Source of the DNA: an uncultured Collinsella sp.
Lineage (GTDB): Bacteria; Actinomycetota; Coriobacteriia; Coriobacteriales; Coriobacteriaceae
Direction of reading: 5' to 3'
Length of the DNA: 40,181 nt
NCBI GenBank assembly: GCA_900541785.1
Contig: UQKY01000016.1
Coordinates: 1-40,181, forward strand
Position numbers and translations under genes: made by a program. Below, in pieces: positions 29,418 through 38,737 of the stretch (within the stretch, counting starts at the first letter, position 1; every line of letters begins with the position of its first letter). The notes under the pieces are model-generated. The model was not told the DNA's origin and did no database searches. It saw only the letters and a list, made by a program, of their open reading frames with translations.

Positions 29418-32297
29418 TTACTGGGCGTCGAGTTGTGCCTGACGCTCACGATCGCGCACGAGCAGCGGTGCCAAGAACTTGCCCGTGTAACTCTGCGAAC
29501 ATGCCGCGACCTGCTCCGGCGTACCCGAGACCACGACGGTTCCGCCGCCATTGCCGCCCTCGGGACCCATATCGATCAGACGGTCGGCGACCTTGATGAC
29601 ATCGAGATTGTGCTCGATCACCAGAACCGTGTTGCCCGCATCGACCAGGCGCTGCAGCACGTCGAGCAGCTGGCGGACATCCTCAAAATGGAGACCGGTC
29701 GTCGGCTCATCCAGAATGTAGAACGTCTTACCCGTCTGACGGCGGTGGAGTTCCTTGGCGAGCTTTACGCGCTGTGCCTCGCCACCCGAAAGCGTCGTTG
29801 CCGGCTGGCCCAAGCTCACATAACCCAAGCCCACATCATACAGAGTCTGGAGCTTACGCTTAATCTGAGGAATATTGCCAAAGAAAGCCAGCGCCTCGGT
29901 GACGCTCATGTCGAGCACGTCAGAGATGGTCTTACCACGGTAGGTGACCTCAAGCGTCTCGCGATTATAGCGCTTGCCGCCGCAGACCTCGCAGGGGACA
30001 TAGATATCGGGAAGGAAGTGCATCTCGATCTTAATTTGTCCGTCGCCCTTGCATGCTTCGCAGCGGCCGCCGCTCACGTTAAAGGAGAAACGTCCCGGCG
30101 AGTAGCCGCGCGCCTTCGACTCCGGTGTGCTCGCAAACAGCGCGCGCAGATCATCCCACAGGCCAATGTACGTAGCGGGATTGGAACGCGGTGTGCGGCC
30201 GATCGGCGACTGGTCAATGTCGATAACCTTATCGATGCACTCGATACCCTCGAGCTTTTTGTACGGGCCCACGGGACGCATCGAGCGATGAATGGCATTC
30301 GTAAGGGCAGGCGCGATGGTGTCGGTAACCAGGGAGCTCTTGCCCGATCCCGACACGCCGGTAACGACCGTAAGCGTACCGAACTCAATCTTGGCGGTAA
30401 CGTTTTTAAGGTTGTTGGCACGGGCGCCCGTGATCTTAAGGCAGCCGCGACCGGGCTTGCGGCGCTTATCGGGAACCCGAATCATTCGCTTGCCGGTCAG
30501 GTAGGCACCCGTCATCGAATCGGGGCACGCCATGATATCGGCAGGCGTTCCCGCGGCGACCACGTGTCCGCCGTTCGCGCCCGCGCCGGGGCCCATGTCG
30601 ATCACATAGTCGGCAGCACGAATCGTATCCTCATCATGCTCGACGACGATGACGGTATTGCCGATATCGCGCAGGCGCTCAAGTGTCTTGATCAGCCGCT
30701 CGTTATCGCGCTGATGGAGGCCAATCGATGGCTCGTCCAAAATGTACAGGACACCCATGAGGCCGGCGCCGATCTGCGTTGCCAGGCGAATGCGCTGGGC
30801 CTCGCCTCCGGAAAGCGTCGCCGAGGCACGGTCGAGGGTCAGATAGTCGAGTCCGACATCGACCAGAAAGCGCAGGCGCTCCAGGATTTCCTTAACGATG
30901 CGCCCGCCGATAAATTGTTGGCGCTCGGTAAGCTCCAGGCCCTCAAAAAACTCGAGCGACTCGCGGCACGACAGGCAGCAGACCTCGTAAATGGACTTAC
31001 CGCCTACGGTAACGGCGAGCATCTCGGGGCGCAGACGAGCACCATGACAACTCGAGCACGGCTCCTCGCGAATGTACTTCTCCAAGCGCGCCCTGGTGTT
31101 CTCATTCGTCGTCTCGTTATAGCGCTCGTACAGAATATTGCGCACGCCCGAGAACTTGGTGTCCCACTGGCTGCGACGCCCATCGAGCTTTTGATAGTCG
31201 ACCGAAATCTTCTGGTCGCCCATGCCGTCTAAAAACGCGCGACGCACCCGCGGAGGCAGATCCTCCCACGGCGTATCGACGCTCACCTTAAAGTGTTTGC
31301 AGACCGCAGCGAAAATCTGCGGATAGTAGTTAGAGTTGCCAAACAGGCTGCCAAAGACCCCGTCGGCGATCGACTTCGAGGGGTCTTCGATTAGCGCTTC
31401 GGCATCGACCGTCTTCTTAAAGCCCAGGCCATCGCACTCGGGGCACGCACCATAAGGGGCATTAAACGAGAAATCGCGCGGCTGAAGGTCATCGATAGAG
31501 TGCCCATGCTCCGGACACGCCAGCGCCAGCGAATACTCCAGCAACTCGCCTTCGGTCCCCTCGGGAGCGTCGCGGTCGGGCAGCAAGTATACGTTCACAT
31601 TGCCGTGCGCCAGCGCAGTAGCCTGTTCAACGGACTCGGCAATACGGCCCAGGGAGTTCTCGCGAATCACGATACGGTCGACCACGACCTCGATATCGTG
31701 CTTGAATTTCTTATCTAAATCGATAGGGTCATCAAGCGAGCGAACCTCGCCGTCGACGCGCACGCGGCTAAAGCCCTCCGCGCGCAGGTCCTCAAACAGC
31801 TTGGCATATTCGCCTTTGCGTCCACGAACCACCGGCGCCAACACAAACGCGCGGCGGCCCTCCCCTGCAGCTAGCACCTTATCGGCAACCTGATCGGTCG
31901 TCTGGCGCTCGATTATGCGACCGCACTCGGGGCAGTGCGGCGTACCGACGCGAGCAAACAGCAGTCGCAGGTAGTCATAAATCTCGGTTACGGTACCCAC
32001 CGTCGAGCGCGGGTTCTTGGATGTCGTCTTTTGATCAATTGATACAGCCGGCGACAGACCGTCAATCGAATCCAGGTCGGGCTTGTCCATCTGGCCCAAG
32101 AACTGGCGAGCATAGCTCGACAGGCTCTCAACATAACGGCGCTGGCCCTCGGCATAGATCGTGTCGAACGCCAGCGAACTTTTGCCCGATCCGGAAAGAC
32201 CGGTAATAACCACGAGCTGGTCGCGTGGAATGGATACATCGATATCGCGCAAGTTGTGCTCGCGCGCACCGCGAATAACGATAGAGGAATCAGACAT
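29418..32297 (-). CDS. uvrA: Excinuclease ABC subunit UvrA
   Basis: Damage-recognition ATPase of nucleotide excision repair, working with UvrB (36446) and UvrC (24529) encoded nearby. The 959 residues form two ABC ATPase modules. The first has GLSGSGKSSLAFDTIYAEGQ near the N-terminus and its signature LSGGEAQRIRLA mid-protein. The second has GVSGSGKSSLVTDTI and LSGGEAQRVKLAKEL. Zinc-finger cysteines appear in HCPECGR, YGACPECDGLG, CSSCHGARL, and RCEACKGDG with PCEVCGGKRY. Both Walker B motifs (ILDEPSIGLHQRD, ILDEPTTGLHFED) are intact. It is divergent from the plus-strand mrp gene. No clear LexA-type operator (GAAC-N4-GTTC) was seen in the 260-bp divergent region. Confidence 0.97.
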   Translation of the reverse strand: MSDSSIVIRGAREHNLRDIDVSIPRDQLVVITGLSGSGKSSLAFDTIYAEGQRRYVESLSSYARQFLGQMDKPDLDSIDGLSPAVSIDQKTTSKNPRSTVGTVTEIYDYLRLLFARVGTPHCPECGRIIERQTTDQVADKVLAAGEGRRAFVLAPVVRGRKGEYAKLFEDLRAEGFSRVRVDGEVRSLDDPIDLDKKFKHDIEVVVDRIVIRENSLGRIAESVEQATALAHGNVNVYLLPDRDAPEGTEGELLEYSLALACPEHGHSIDDLQPRDFSFNAPYGACPECDGLGFKKTVDAEALIEDPSKSIADGVFGSLFGNSNYYPQIFAAVCKHFKVSVDTPWEDLPPRVRRAFLDGMGDQKISVDYQKLDGRRSQWDTKFSGVRNILYERYNETTNENTRARLEKYIREEPCSSCHGARLRPEMLAVTVGGKSIYEVCCLSCRESLEFFEGLELTERQQFIGGRIVKEILERLRFLVDVGLDYLTLDRASATLSGGEAQRIRLATQIGAGLMGVLYILDEPSIGLHQRDNERLIKTLERLRDIGNTVIVVEHDEDTIRAADYVIDMGPGAGANGGHVVAAGTPADIMACPDSMTGAYLTGKRMIRVPDKRRKPGRGCLKITGARANNLKNVTAKIEFGTLTVVTGVSGSGKSSLVTDTIAPALTNAIHRSMRPVGPYKKLEGIECIDKVIDIDQSPIGRTPRSNPATYIGLWDDLRALFASTPESKARGYSPGRFSFNVSGGRCEACKGDGQIKIEMHFLPDIYVPCEVCGGKRYNRETLEVTYRGKTISDVLDMSVTEALAFFGNIPQIKRKLQTLYDVGLGYVSLGQPATTLSGGEAQRVKLAKELHRRQTGKTFYILDEPTTGLHFEDVRQLLDVLQRLVDAGNTVLVIEHNLDVIKVADRLIDMGPEGGNGGGTVVVSGTPEQVAACSQSYTGKFLAPLLVRDRERQAQLDAQ

Positions 32298-32496
32298 GGA
32301 AGCTCCTTGCCTCCTATAACTTTAGATCACACTGCCGATGAGTTTAGCGCACTCAACGCGCACAGATGTTCGTAATACAAGATTCGCAGACCTTTTGCTT
32401 TATCCGACACGCGCACGTCGCATACCCGACCCATGCTTTCGAATGCCATCGATCGCCCGCCGCGCATCACAAATGGCTCCCACTGGCAAACGAGGG

Positions 32497-32502
32497 TACA
32501 AT
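32497..32502 (+). promoter_or_regulatory. Candidate -10 box of the mrp operon
   Basis: TACAAT about 56 bp upstream of the mrp ATG; no clear -35. A small GGGGC/GCCCC stem (32522-32535) lies between it and the ribosome binding site AAAGGAG (32545-32551). The rest of 32298-32557 shows no gene. Confidence 0.35.
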
Positions 32503-32557
32503 GACGCTCGTGTCACACCGCGGGGCTCCGGCCCCAACATATACAAAGGAGTCAAAC

Positions 32558-33388
32558 ATGGGTTGCGAGCACGCACAGGCAGCCGGCGGGCAAACGTCGC
32601 CGTCGCAATTTGAGGAGAATACCCTGTCCGAGGTCAAGCGCGTTATCGCCGTGCTTTCCGGTAAGGGCGGCGTCGGCAAGTCATTCGTCACCGGCGCCAT
32701 CGCCACGGAGCTTTCCCGCCACGGCCACAAGGTCGGCATCCTCGATGCCGACATCACCGGCCCCTCCATTCCCAAGATGTTCGGTATGAGCGGGCGTCAT
32801 GTCCATGCTCTCGGCAATCTTATGCTGCCCGAGATCTCGGAGCACAGGGTCAAGGTCATGAGCTCCAACCTGCTGCTCCAAAACGAAACCGATCCCGTCC
32901 TTTGGCGTGGCCCGGTTATCGCGGGCGCCATCAGGCAATTCTGGAGCGAGACCTCGTGGGGCCCCATCGACTACCTGCTGGTCGATATGCCTCCGGGAAC
33001 GGGCGACGTCGCGCTCACCGTTTTCCAATCGCTGCCCGTCGATGGCATCGTCATCGTCACGAGCCCGCAAGACTTGGTCTCGATGATCGTCGCCAAGGCA
33101 GTCAACATGGCCGAGAAGATGAACGTCCCCATTCTGGGCGTTGTCGAGAACATGAGCTATATCGAGTGCCCCGACTGCGGCAAGAAGATCGAGGTCTTTG
33201 GTAAGAGCAAGCTCCCCGAAGTCGCCGAGCGCTACAACCTCGACATCTTGGGCCAGCTTCCCATCAATCCGTCACTCGCCGAGGCCTGCGATAAGGGCGA
33301 GGTTGAGACCGCGCTGCCCGATGGCATGCTGCCCAAGGCCGTCTCTGCCGTCGAGGCCATCGCCCCGCACGAGACCGATGAGGCCTAA
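32558..33388 (+). CDS. Mrp/NBP35-family iron-sulfur carrier ATPase
   Basis: P-loop ATPase of the Mrp/ApbC/NBP35 group, which binds and transfers Fe-S clusters in the cytoplasm. It has 276 residues from the ATG at 32558, with AAAGGAG seven bases upstream. An open frame reaching back to 32366 has no ribosome binding site. The deviant Walker A SGKGGVGKS is followed by VGILDADITGPSIPKMFG, LLVDMPPGTGDVALT and the C-terminal cluster-binding pair CPDCGKK. It lacks the N-terminal DUF59 domain found in many Mrp proteins; instead it begins with a short Cys- and His-containing tail (MGCEH). Two FAD oxidoreductase genes follow. Confidence 0.92.
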   Translation: MGCEHAQAAGGQTSPSQFEENTLSEVKRVIAVLSGKGGVGKSFVTGAIATELSRHGHKVGILDADITGPSIPKMFGMSGRHVHALGNLMLPEISEHRVKVMSSNLLLQNETDPVLWRGPVIAGAIRQFWSETSWGPIDYLLVDMPPGTGDVALTVFQSLPVDGIVIVTSPQDLVSMIVAKAVNMAEKMNVPILGVVENMSYIECPDCGKKIEVFGKSKLPEVAERYNLDILGQLPINPSLAEACDKGEVETALPDGMLPKAVSAVEAIAPHETDEA

Positions 33389-34660
33389 GTGAACACGAGC
33401 GCCTTCTATGACGTCCTGGTAATCGGCGGCGGGGCCGCAGGTCTCGCCGCCGCCATCACGGCCGCACGCGCTGGCAAAAGCGTCTGCATCGTTGAGCGCG
33501 ATGTTGCCTGCGGCCTTAAACTTCTTGCGACCGGCAACGGCCGCTGCAACCTTTCCAACGAATCAATTGATTTCCAGCGGTACAACCGCCCCGCATTCGT
33601 CGAATCCGTCATGGGTCCCCAGCCCGAGCAAGAGCTCGACAGTTTCTTCTCCTCGCTGGGCATCATGACGACCTCCGAGGAGGGCCGGCTGTATCCGCGC
33701 TCCCTTCGTGCCGAATCGGTGCGCGATGCGCTTCTCAACGCTTGCAATCACCTGGGTATCACCTTGATCTGTGGAGCAAACGTTGCCTCGGCATTCAAAG
33801 TCCCCGAGGGCTGGACACTCCAAATAGACCGTCCTGCGCGAGCACTCAAGGTAAAAAAGCACGACGACCGAAAAACGGAGGTCCGCTCGCTTCGGAAGGC
33901 GCTTGCCGACACCCCTCGCAAGAACGAGACGCTGCAGGCAAAGGCCGTAATTATCGCTACGGGCGGCAGCCCCGCCGACATCGCGAAGACGTTCAATCTT
34001 CCCCTCACACCGCAGCACCCCGTCCTCTGCCCCGTGTCGGCATCGGTCTTCGGCAACCAGGCTGCGCTCAAGACACTGGATGGCCTGCGCGTCCGCGCCC
34101 GCTTGACGCTCACCCGCAATCACGAGGAGCTCTGGCGCGAAGACGGCGAAGTGCTCTTCCGAACCTTTGGCATCTCGGGCGTTGCTGCCTTTAACCTCTC
34201 CCGTCGCGTCCAGCGCGGTGACACGATTCTGCTCGACGTTTTCCCCGACCTCTCCAAAGACGAGTTGCTCGATATGCTCAACCAGCGAGTTGAGTTGCTC
34301 GGCGGCTTTTCACCCCGCGACCCCCGCTGGCTCGACGGCATGCTCGCCCCGCAGTTCTCTCACGTTGTCTGCACCGCATTCGAACAGTGCCACCCCGGGT
34401 CGTACGACGTCATCCATCTGGTCTCAATCCTCAAGCACTTTAAGATGCTCGTCGAGGGAACGACAGAGGAGCGTTCGGCCCAAGTCACCCGCGGCGGCGT
34501 GCCCATCGAGAGCGTCTCAGCTCTCAACCTCTGCGTGAGCAACGCGGCAGACGCCCCACTTTACATCTGTGGCGAGGCGCTCGACATCGATGCCGATTGC
34601 GGCGGTTTCAACCTTGCATGGGCTTGGATCTCGGGTATTCGCGCTGCAAGCAGCCTATAG
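33389..34660 (+). CDS. NAD(P)/FAD-dependent oxidoreductase (HI0933/BaiN-like)
   Basis: Flavoprotein of the HI0933-like family (COG2081; BaiN is a relative), 423 residues. The N-terminal FAD motif is VIGGGAAGLAAAITAARAGK. The family hallmark CGLKLLATGNGRCNLSNE follows. The middle has IIATGGSPAD, and the C-terminus closes the FAD site with GEALDIDADCGGFNLAWAW. The GTG start directly follows the mrp stop codon, so expression is coupled. The substrate is unknown; BaiN of bile-acid-metabolising clostridia is a distant relative, and this gene should not be read as evidence for bile acid metabolism. A charged insertion near residues 150-170 (KVKKHDDRKTEVRSLRK) is unusual. Confidence 0.85.
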   Translation: MNTSAFYDVLVIGGGAAGLAAAITAARAGKSVCIVERDVACGLKLLATGNGRCNLSNESIDFQRYNRPAFVESVMGPQPEQELDSFFSSLGIMTTSEEGRLYPRSLRAESVRDALLNACNHLGITLICGANVASAFKVPEGWTLQIDRPARALKVKKHDDRKTEVRSLRKALADTPRKNETLQAKAVIIATGGSPADIAKTFNLPLTPQHPVLCPVSASVFGNQAALKTLDGLRVRARLTLTRNHEELWREDGEVLFRTFGISGVAAFNLSRRVQRGDTILLDVFPDLSKDELLDMLNQRVELLGGFSPRDPRWLDGMLAPQFSHVVCTAFEQCHPGSYDVIHLVSILKHFKMLVEGTTEERSAQVTRGGVPIESVSALNLCVSNAADAPLYICGEALDIDADCGGFNLAWAWISGIRAASSL

Positions 34661-34670
34661 CCACGCAGTC

Positions 34671-34718
34671 TATAATCAAAACGCATTCGGGCCGTCTGGG
34701 ACACCGGGCGGCCTCTTT
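34671..34718 (+). promoter_or_regulatory. TATAAT box followed by terminator-like hairpin
   Basis: A perfect TATAAT (34671-34676) lies 10 bp past the preceding stop codon, without an obvious -35. About 15 bp further a stem GGCCG(TCT)/(GGG)CGGCC is followed by TCTTTCTTG. This can be the terminator of mrp and its downstream oxidoreductase or, if the -10 is used, a leader attenuator for the next gene. Confidence 0.45.
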
Positions 34719-34739
34719 CTTGCATCTAAGGAGACCTCG

Positions 34740-36380
34740 ATGATCGAAATCACCCAAGTCCACGCGTCACTCGATGAGGCCGGCGACGAAACCGCCTGCC
34801 TTGCTATTGGTAGACGCGCCGTCAAACGAGCCCTGCGATGCGAGGATTCCCAGATTAAAGCCATTGAGCTCCATCGCAAGTCAATCGACGCCCGTAAAAA
34901 GCGAGATGTCCATTTTATTTTGAGCTTTCGAGTTGAGCTGACAAGCTCCCGACTCGAGCAAGAGGTGGTCGACCGCGTCGCCGAGCGCGACCGCTCGCGC
35001 ATCCGCATGGTAGACGGCGAGGCTCCTTCATTCCCCAGCCCTGTCCCGAATGCACCCAAGGGGCATCCCGTCGTTGTCGGCGCCGGTTGCGCTGGCCTCT
35101 TCGCCGCCCTGACCCTTGCTAAAGCGGGCCTTAAACCCCTGCTCATCGAGCGCGGCGACCCCGCACTTCGCCGCTCGCAAGCGATTGATCTCTTTCTTAA
35201 GGAGCGTATCCTCGACCCCGAAAGCAATATCCAATTTGGCCTGGGCGGCGCAGGGACCTTCTCGGACGGCAAGCTCAACACGGGAACCAAGAATCCTGCC
35301 CATCGGCTGATTCTTGAAACATTCGTCGAAGCGGGCTCACCTCGTGACATCCTGTGGGACGCCAAGCCGCACATTGGCTCCGACATCCTCCCCACCGTCG
35401 TCACCAACATTTCTCAGCGCATCGAGCAACTCGGTGGAACCATCCGCTATCGAACAAAGCTCGTCAATATTCGAACCGATGGATCCGGCGCCATCACCGG
35501 CGTCGATGTCCAACCGCCCCAAGAAACCACAAGCGAGACAATCGCCACAAAGCACCTCATTCTCGCCTGCGGCCATTCCGCCCGCGACGTATTCGAGCTT
35601 CTCAAGGAGCATAACGTTGCCCTCGCGCAAAAGACCTTTGCCATGGGTGTGCGCATCGAGCATCCACAGCGCGACATCGACCGTGCCCAATATGGCCCTT
35701 CGGCGGGGCACCCGGCACTCGGAGCAGCCCCCTACAAGCTTGTCGCCCATCTCCCCAACGGCCGCAGCGTGTTCTCGTTTTGCATGTGCCCCGGCGGACA
35801 GGTTGTCGCGGCTTCTTCCGAGCAGGGCCATCTGTGCGTCAACGGTGCCAGCCTCAATGCTCGCGACGGGCGCAACGCAAATGCCGCCCTACTCGTTAAC
35901 GTCACACCTGACGACCTTCCCAGCGATGATCCGCTCGCAGGCATTGAGCTCCAGCGCGCCTGCGAGCGAGCCGCCTATCGTCTGGGTGGCTCCAACTGGA
36001 ACGCGCCGGCACAGCTCGTCGGGGATTTCCTTGCTAGACGCGCCAGCACGGCATGTGGAAAGGTTAAGCCCACCTATCCGCTCGGTGTGACTTGGACAGC
36101 AATTGACGAGGCACTACCGCAGCATATCGTCGAGTCGCTTCGCCTGGGAATTCCCCTGCTCGGGAAAAAGCTGCGGGGCTACGACCGCCCCGATGCCGTG
36201 CTCACCGGCGTGGAGACGCGTTCGAGTTCCCCGGTCACCGTCAACCGAGATCACACGTGTCACGCCGTGGCGACCCCAGGCCTCTACCCTTGCGGCGAGG
36301 GAGCAGGATATGCAGGCGGCATCATGAGCGCCGCCACCGACGGCATCCGTTGCGCTGAGGCGCTGATAGCAGACCTCTAG
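34740..36380 (+). CDS. FAD-dependent dehydrogenase (COG2509 family)
   Basis: Flavoprotein of 546 residues with an N-terminal region of about 100 residues (ITQVHASLDEAGDETACLAI, RRAVKRALRCEDSQI) typical of COG2509 proteins. The FAD-binding motif VVGAGCAGLFAALTLAKAGL (about 108-127) and the family block FGLGGAGTFSDGKLNTGTKN follow. The C-terminal FAD closure is LYPCGEGAGYAGGIMSAATDG. The start at 34740 has AAGGAG six bases upstream; an earlier ATG lies inside the previous gene. Biochemical function is not established for the family. It ends facing uvrB convergently. Confidence 0.87.
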   Translation: MIEITQVHASLDEAGDETACLAIGRRAVKRALRCEDSQIKAIELHRKSIDARKKRDVHFILSFRVELTSSRLEQEVVDRVAERDRSRIRMVDGEAPSFPSPVPNAPKGHPVVVGAGCAGLFAALTLAKAGLKPLLIERGDPALRRSQAIDLFLKERILDPESNIQFGLGGAGTFSDGKLNTGTKNPAHRLILETFVEAGSPRDILWDAKPHIGSDILPTVVTNISQRIEQLGGTIRYRTKLVNIRTDGSGAITGVDVQPPQETTSETIATKHLILACGHSARDVFELLKEHNVALAQKTFAMGVRIEHPQRDIDRAQYGPSAGHPALGAAPYKLVAHLPNGRSVFSFCMCPGGQVVAASSEQGHLCVNGASLNARDGRNANAALLVNVTPDDLPSDDPLAGIELQRACERAAYRLGGSNWNAPAQLVGDFLARRASTACGKVKPTYPLGVTWTAIDEALPQHIVESLRLGIPLLGKKLRGYDRPDAVLTGVETRSSSPVTVNRDHTCHAVATPGLYPCGEGAGYAGGIMSAATDGIRCAEALIADL

Positions 36381-36406
36381 CGCACGAACTCCCGCGTCCA
36401 AACGAC

Positions 36407-36442
36407 ACAGGCCCCGAGCTCCACAGGGAACTCGGGGCCTGT
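36407..36442. terminator. Bidirectional hairpin between convergent genes
   Basis: A perfect 12-bp stem ACAGGCCCCGAG/CTCGGGGCCTGT (36407-36418, 36431-36442) lies between the stop codons of the plus-strand FAD dehydrogenase and minus-strand uvrB. Neither side has a strong U-tract, but the position and stability suit a shared terminator. Confidence 0.7.
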
Positions 36443-36445
36443 TCG

Positions 36446-38686
36446 CTACTTCCTGAATCGTGCACCCTGGCGTTTTCTGCCCGAAGCAAAGGTAGAGCCC
36501 TTGCGAGCCTGCGAACGCAAACGCTCGATCGTTTCGTCCTCAGATGCGCCCTCAAGCATCGCCCGAATCTGAACGACGGCATCGCGCAGACGTGCCGCCT
36601 CCTCAAAGTCCATGGCGGCGGAAGCGTTACGCATGTCTTCCTCCATGGTCTCGACAATCCGCACGAGCTCGTCATGCGGCAGCCCTTCCAGCTGCTCGGC
36701 AAGCGTCTGCTCGGGTGCCACCGTCTCCGGCGCGGCGCCCTCGCCGTTTTCGTCGGGTGTATAGAACGCACCGTGACCCAGCGAATCGCCTCTCGAGCGC
36801 CCCTTCGAGCCCACAGTCTTTTCGGCCTCGGCAATAAAGCTCGAAATGTCGTTAATGGCCTTGCGAACCGTCTTGGGCACAATGCCATGCTCTTCGTTAT
36901 ATGCCATCTGAATCTCGCGACGGCGTTGCGTCTCCTCGATGGCTTCTTTCATCGAATCGGTCACAACGTCTGCATACATGATGACCTCGCCGTCGGCATT
37001 ACGGGCCGCACGGCCAATCGTCTGAATCAACGAACGGCGATTGCGCAAGAAACCTTCCTTGTCAGCGTCGAGTATTGCCACCAGCGAGACCTCGGGAAGA
37101 TCTAGACCCTCGCGGAGCAGGTTGATGCCAACGAGAACATCGATCTTTCCCTCGCGCAGCGTTCGCAGGATCTCGACACGGTCCATCGTCGCCGTATCGG
37201 AATGCATGTAGTTGACTTTAATGCCAGCGTCGAGTAGGTGATCGGTCAGGTCCTCGGCCATGCGCTTGGTGAGCGTGGTCACCAGCACGCGCTCCTTGCG
37301 GGCAACGCGCTCGCGAATCTCGTCCTCAAGATCGTCAATCTGCCCACGAACAGGACGCACATCGATCTTGGGGTCGAGCAGACCGGTCGGACGAATAATC
37401 TGCTCAACGTCATTCTGGCTAACCCGCAGCTCGTAGTCGCCCGGCGTGGCCGAAACGTAGATGAACTGGGGAATCCTCGCCTCAAACTCATCGAAACGAA
37501 GCGGGCGGTTATCGAGTGCCGAAGGCAGACGAAAACCATGCTCCACCAGCGTCACCTTACGCGAGCGGTCGCCTTCGTGCATGCCGCGGATCTGCGGCAC
37601 CGTCACATGGCTCTCATCGATGATGCAGAGCATGTCCTTAGGAAAGTAATCGATCAGGGTAAACGGCGGCTCGCCCGGTTTTCGACCGTCCAGATGACGC
37701 GAGTAGTTCTCGATACCGTTACAAAAACCCATGGTCTCGAGCATCTCGAGATCATAGTCGGTGCGCTGCTGCAGACGCTGTGCCTCGAGCAGCTTATCAG
37801 TCGCCTTGAGCTCGGCCACACGTTTCTCGCACTCTTCGCTGATTGATTTCAGAGCCGCTTTGACCTTAGGCTTCTCAGTCACGTAGTGCGAGGCCGGCCA
37901 CACGGGAATGGCCTCGTACTCACGCAGCATCTCGCCGGTGACCTCGTCGATCTCGGCAATCAGCTCGACCTCGTCGCCAAAGAACTCAAACCGCAACGGA
38001 TGCTCGGCATAGGGCGGATACACGTCGACGACATCGCCGCGCACGCGGAAAGTGCCGCGTGCCAGGTCATAGTCATTGCGATCGTACTGAATATCGATAA
38101 GCGCATGGATAAAGTCATCGCGCTCGAGCGGCACCTTCTTGTCGACGTTCGGAGCTAGGCCAGCATAGTCCTCGGGAGAGCCAATGCCATAGATACACGA
38201 GACCGATGCGACGACGATCACATCGCGTCGAGATAGCAGCGATGCGGTCGCCTGATGTCGCAGCATCTCGACCTCTTCGTTAATCGAGGAATCTTTCTCG
38301 ATATACGTATCGCTTTGCGGCACATACGCTTCGGGTTGATAGTAATCGTAGTACGACACAAAATAGACCACGGCGTTGTCAGGGAAGAATTCCTTGAGCT
38401 CGCTCGCGAGCTGAGCGGCAAGCGTTTTGTTGGGAGCCATGACCAGCGTCGGTTTCCCCAGGGCCTCAATAGTCTTAGCCATCGTGAAGGTCTTACCCGA
38501 ACCAGTCACGCCCAGCAAAACCTGATAGCGATCTCCGTCCCTCACGCCCTGCACAAGCGACTCAATGGCCTTAGGCTGGGAACCAGCGGGCTCATATGGA
38601 GACACGACCTTAAATGGCACCTCAGAGCCCACAACGCCAAAACGTTTGAGCTCTCCTCCAACACGCTCAACTTCAAATTCCGCCAT
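36446..38686 (-). CDS. uvrB: Excinuclease ABC subunit UvrB
   Basis: Helicase-like damage-verifying subunit of UvrABC. In its 746 residues, Walker A is GVTGSGKTFTMA. The damage-binding beta-hairpin is YYDYYQPEAYVPQSDTYIEK. The DEAD-type box is IIDESHVTVPQ and motif VI is QTIGRAARNADGEVIMY. The C-terminal UVR domain (ELVRIVETMEEDMRNASAAM and following) binds UvrC. The protein is longer than the common 660-690 residues because of a roughly 50-residue acidic linker before the UVR domain and a basic tail ending in GRKRQGARFRK. TATACT (38712-38717) 26 bases upstream may be its -10. Confidence 0.96.
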   Translation of the reverse strand: MAEFEVERVGGELKRFGVVGSEVPFKVVSPYEPAGSQPKAIESLVQGVRDGDRYQVLLGVTGSGKTFTMAKTIEALGKPTLVMAPNKTLAAQLASELKEFFPDNAVVYFVSYYDYYQPEAYVPQSDTYIEKDSSINEEVEMLRHQATASLLSRRDVIVVASVSCIYGIGSPEDYAGLAPNVDKKVPLERDDFIHALIDIQYDRNDYDLARGTFRVRGDVVDVYPPYAEHPLRFEFFGDEVELIAEIDEVTGEMLREYEAIPVWPASHYVTEKPKVKAALKSISEECEKRVAELKATDKLLEAQRLQQRTDYDLEMLETMGFCNGIENYSRHLDGRKPGEPPFTLIDYFPKDMLCIIDESHVTVPQIRGMHEGDRSRKVTLVEHGFRLPSALDNRPLRFDEFEARIPQFIYVSATPGDYELRVSQNDVEQIIRPTGLLDPKIDVRPVRGQIDDLEDEIRERVARKERVLVTTLTKRMAEDLTDHLLDAGIKVNYMHSDTATMDRVEILRTLREGKIDVLVGINLLREGLDLPEVSLVAILDADKEGFLRNRRSLIQTIGRAARNADGEVIMYADVVTDSMKEAIEETQRRREIQMAYNEEHGIVPKTVRKAINDISSFIAEAEKTVGSKGRSRGDSLGHGAFYTPDENGEGAAPETVAPEQTLAEQLEGLPHDELVRIVETMEEDMRNASAAMDFEEAARLRDAVVQIRAMLEGASEDETIERLRSQARKGSTFASGRKRQGARFRK

Positions 38687-38711
38687 GGATACTCCTAACT
38701 CATATATCTGC

Positions 38712-38717
38712 AGTATA
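38712..38717 (-). promoter_or_regulatory. Candidate -10 box of uvrB
   Basis: TATACT on the minus strand, 26 bp upstream of the uvrB ATG, in the short gap after the transglycosylase gene. The hexamer 17 bp further up (TAGGAC) is a poor -35. No LexA-like site was seen. Confidence 0.35.
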
Positions 38718-38737
38718 CGCAGGCGGCAGGCATAGTC

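Noticed and set aside
32366..32557. N-terminal extension of the Mrp protein
   Set aside because: The extra 64 residues have no ribosome binding site, resemble no DUF59 domain and cover the promoter region. The ATG at 32558 has a good site.
33389..34660. Bile acid metabolism because of BaiN similarity
   Set aside because: The HI0933 family is broad and widespread; no other bai gene is in the window.
24179..38737. LexA/SOS boxes near uvrA, uvrB and uvrC
   Set aside because: No GAAC-N4-GTTC-like palindrome was found in the upstream regions read. An SOS link is not claimed.
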